A stretch of DNA of 8,180 nt, from the NCBI GenBank assembly GCA_007129635.1, contig SKVE01000324.1, positions 1-8,180 on the forward strand, read 5' to 3'. A program made the translations under genes and the position numbers. The notes beneath the pieces were generated by a model that was given only the letters and a program-made list of their open reading frames with translations, ran no database searches and had not been told where the DNA came from. This document shows, piece by piece, positions 6,542-8,180 of the stretch. Source of the stretch: Planctomycetaceae bacterium. Its GTDB lineage: Bacteria; Planctomycetota; Planctomycetia; Pirellulales; Pirellulaceae. Position 1 is the first letter of the stretch. Each line of letters starts with the position of its first letter.

Positions 6542-7620
6542 CCCCGATCGTAATGTTGTTGCTGGTGATCGTCGCCCTTGCCGCCATCACGCGGATCGTG
6601 GATTCGCGTCCCGTGATGGGGTTGGGCATGCTGGCCCTGGCGATGGTGCTGCTGGTGGGCGTGGTGAGCAGTCAGCGACGCGCAGGCCCGGTAGTGCAGA
6701 CGGTGATCACCACCAAATCCGTCCCCGCGGCAAATGCCCATGAATCTGTGGCGTCCCCAGAAGCCGACGATGCGGTTGGCGACAAGTCGGACGAACCAGA
6801 AACAAAGGACTCGGAACCGGAAGAATCGGAACCGGAGGAATCAGAAACCCACGATCCGGAAGCGGAGGATCTAGATTCCCAGGATCCGGAAACGGAAGCT
6901 TCGGCCGATTCGACGTCCAGCGAACTGTCCAGCGACATCACGGTAGAGACCGGCGAGATCATCATTCCTCCGCGGCCCGAGTGGGTCGAGGCGGATGAGG
7001 TGCAGACGGGCGATATCCACACCATGGCGGTTTCCTCGGGTCCAAACGAAACCGAGCGCGAATGCCGCAAGGCGTTGGATCGCGAGCTGCAGAAGGCAGT
7101 CGACAGCTACATCGATTGGCACCTGGGCCCGGTTTACGACGATCGGTTCCGAGCTTCCAAGTTGGTCCGCTACGAACTGGATGAGATCAAGCAACGGCTG
7201 ATCCCACCTGGCAAGATCTACCACGAGGTGATCCAAGTCTCGTTCGGCCCCATGCACCAGATGCACGCTCAATTGGCCTTCGACCCGGCCTTTCGTCGGG
7301 AATTGGACGGTCGCCGCTCCGAACTGGAACAGCATTGGAAGCAATGGATCGTCCAGCAGCGGTTGGTGGCGATCGCGGTCGGGTTTGGCCTGCTGCTGGC
7401 GCTGATGGGCGTCGTGTTCACCTACTTTCGCCTGGACACCGCGACTCGTGGTTTCTACTCAGGTCGATTGAAGTGGGCCGCGGCCGCCGCGATCGCCGCA
7501 GTGGTCGCAGTGGCCATCGGCGTGGTCGTGTCGGGCGCCTTGCCGTTGGCCAAGGGAGCTGCCATATTGGTGCTGTTGACCGTCGGTGCCGTGCTGGCGG
7601 GCCGGATGCTCCAAAAATAG
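6538..7620 (+). CDS. Acidic multi-pass membrane protein, 360 aa, coupled to the kinase
   Basis: The ATG at 6538 overlaps the kinase TGA (ATGA), the usual sign of translational coupling. The preceding GTGGCGGAGG within the kinase tail supplies the ribosome site. Two hydrophobic segments (about 3-19 and 27-44) open the protein. A strongly acidic Ser/Glu/Asp/Pro region follows (about 68-125), built partly from a 5-residue repeat. A compact soluble domain (about 140-270) starts at IIIPPRPEWVEADEVQTGDI and includes a conserved-looking 'ETERECRKALDRELQKAV' helix and a single Cys (176). Three more hydrophobic segments close it (275-297, 312-334, 338-357). I recall similar PPRPEWV...GD domains in planctomycete hypothetical membrane proteins, but no named family. 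Close coupling argues that it works physically with the kinase, perhaps as substrate, partner or sensor; the acidic Ser/Thr-containing stretch could be phosphorylated. That is inference. Confidence 0.9.
   Translation: MTPIVMLLLVIVALAAITRIVDSRPVMGLGMLALAMVLLVGVVSSQRRAGPVVQTVITTKSVPAANAHESVASPEADDAVGDKSDEPETKDSEPEESEPEESETHDPEAEDLDSQDPETEASADSTSSELSSDITVETGEIIIPPRPEWVEADEVQTGDIHTMAVSSGPNETERECRKALDRELQKAVDSYIDWHLGPVYDDRFRASKLVRYELDEIKQRLIPPGKIYHEVIQVSFGPMHQMHAQLAFDPAFRRELDGRRSELEQHWKQWIVQQRLVAIAVGFGLLLALMGVVFTYFRLDTATRGFYSGRLKWAAAAAIAAVVAVAIGVVVSGALPLAKGAAILVLLTVGAVLAGRMLQK
6811..6900 (+). repeat. 15-nt-period tandem repeat encoding an acidic 5-residue repeat
   Basis: Six consecutive 15-nt units run across this stretch. 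The first two differ at one base (TCGGAACCGGAAGAA, then TCGGAACCGGAGGAA), and the fourth to sixth alternate CCGGAAGCGGAGGAT, CTAGATTCCCAGGAT and CCGGAAACGGAAGCT. They encode SEPEE, SEPEE, SETHD, PEAED, LDSQD and PETEA. This looks like a repeat that expanded and diverged while keeping the frame and the acidic charge, within the linker of the membrane protein. Confidence 0.65.
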
Positions 7621-7686
7621 CCTGCCTTGCGAAGATCGTGGTGGATGACACGGCACGCTGACGGACCTCTTCTTTGGACAGATGGC

Positions 7687-8180
7687 ATGCCCGAACCTTC
7701 TCAGACGGAAACGCTGCTGATCGAACGAGTGCGACAAGGCGACTCGGACGCCTGGAGCGACTTGATCGTTCGCTTCGAGGGCCGTCTGCTGGCTTTCGCA
7801 GAAACGCGACTCAAGGATCGCTCTGTCGCCGAGGATATTGTCCAGGAAACCTTCGTGGGATTCTTGCGCAGCCTGCCGAACTACGACGGTCGTCGCTCGC
7901 TGGAGAGCTATCTGTTTTCCATCTGCGCCCACAAATTGACCGATCACCTGCGTCGTGAAGGCCGCCGGCCCACGCTGCAAATGCCCGCCTCTGACAGCGG
8001 CAGTCCCGATTGGCAGATCCCCGGTTCTGACAGGGTGGCCAGCAGTATCGCTCGCAGTGTCGAACGTCGCGGCCTGGAGGAAGAAGCGGTCGTCCAGGCG
8101 TTGCAAACTCAGGTGAACCAGTGGAGAAAAAAAGGCGAATGGACCAAGTTGAAGTGCATCGAACTGCTGTTCCTGTGCGG
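7687..8180 (+). CDS. ECF sigma factor, N-terminal 164 residues (3' end outside window)
   Basis: The frame from the ATG at 7687 is open to the window edge. Residues 8-94 form sigma region 2: LIERVRQGDSDAWSDLIVRF, then a 'RSVAEDIVQETFVGFLRSL' segment whose DIVQETF (50-56) is the core-binding and -10-melting signature, then SLESYLFSICAHKLTDHLRR, the -10-reading helix. 'EGRRPTL' and a Ser/Gly/Pro-rich linker (about 95-128) follow. From about 130 (LEEEAVVQALQTQVNQWRKK ... LKCIELLFLC) the sequence appears to enter region 4, which is cut off. The linker is longer than in most ECF factors. I recall this type as a planctomycete ECF group. The gene starts 66 nt after the acidic membrane protein; no anti-sigma gene lies upstream, suggesting control by another route such as the neighbouring kinase. 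The ribosome site is weak. An ATG at 7682 is out of frame. Confidence 0.93.
   Translation, partial: MPEPSQTETLLIERVRQGDSDAWSDLIVRFEGRLLAFAETRLKDRSVAEDIVQETFVGFLRSLPNYDGRRSLESYLFSICAHKLTDHLRREGRRPTLQMPASDSGSPDWQIPGSDRVASSIARSVERRGLEEEAVVQALQTQVNQWRKKGEWTKLKCIELLFLC

Noticed and set aside
7455..8106. Long minus-strand open frame under the sigma factor and acidic protein genes
   Set aside because: It lies antisense to two well-supported genes, has no recognisable domain, and is a frame shadow of GC-rich coding sequence.

Overview
The window most likely comes from a planctomycete of the Pirellulaceae type. This rests on protein character recalled from established families, not on a search. The clues are a membrane-anchored coiled-coil protein of a style common in that phylum, a Ser/Thr kinase fused to a polytopic membrane domain, an FHA protein with N-terminal helical repeats, and an ECF sigma factor of the planctomycete 'RREGRRPTL' type. 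Base composition is moderately GC-rich. There are no rRNA or tRNA genes, no CRISPR array and no intact insertion sequence.

The left part (1-1702) is loosely packed. It holds the C-terminal end of an unidentified + strand gene (1-131), then an intact minus-strand gene for a small hypothetical protein (234-827) with a clear GGGAGG ribosome-binding site. About 0.9 kb of apparently decayed DNA follows. On the + strand there is a relic of a basic-secretory-protein (BSP) family peptidase, including its HELVH motif (998-1171). On the minus strand there is a broken gene whose frame is interrupted by a TGA (about 1173-1702). The gap at 1703-2051 contains a perfect 11-bp hairpin and the leader of the next gene.

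The right part (2052-8180) is compact and entirely + strand: a membrane-anchored coiled-coil protein (2052-2864), a terminator-like hairpin and a structured spacer, a helical-repeat/tandem-FHA protein (3089-4498), a kinase with about eight C-terminal hydrophobic segments (4532-6541), an acidic multi-pass membrane protein whose start overlaps the kinase stop in an ATGA (6538-7620), and the first 164 codons of an ECF sigma factor (7687 to the right edge). The FHA, kinase and acidic membrane genes look like one transcription unit, with the sigma factor 66 nt downstream.

My reading is that this is a membrane-based phospho-signalling module. The kinase would phosphorylate partners, the FHA protein would dock phosphothreonine targets or the kinase, the coiled-coil and acidic membrane proteins would form scaffolding, and the ECF factor would be the transcriptional output. 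Gene order and domain content are visible; the wiring is inference. ECF factors linked to Ser/Thr kinases are known in Planctomycetes, but this particular five-gene arrangement is the part most worth study.
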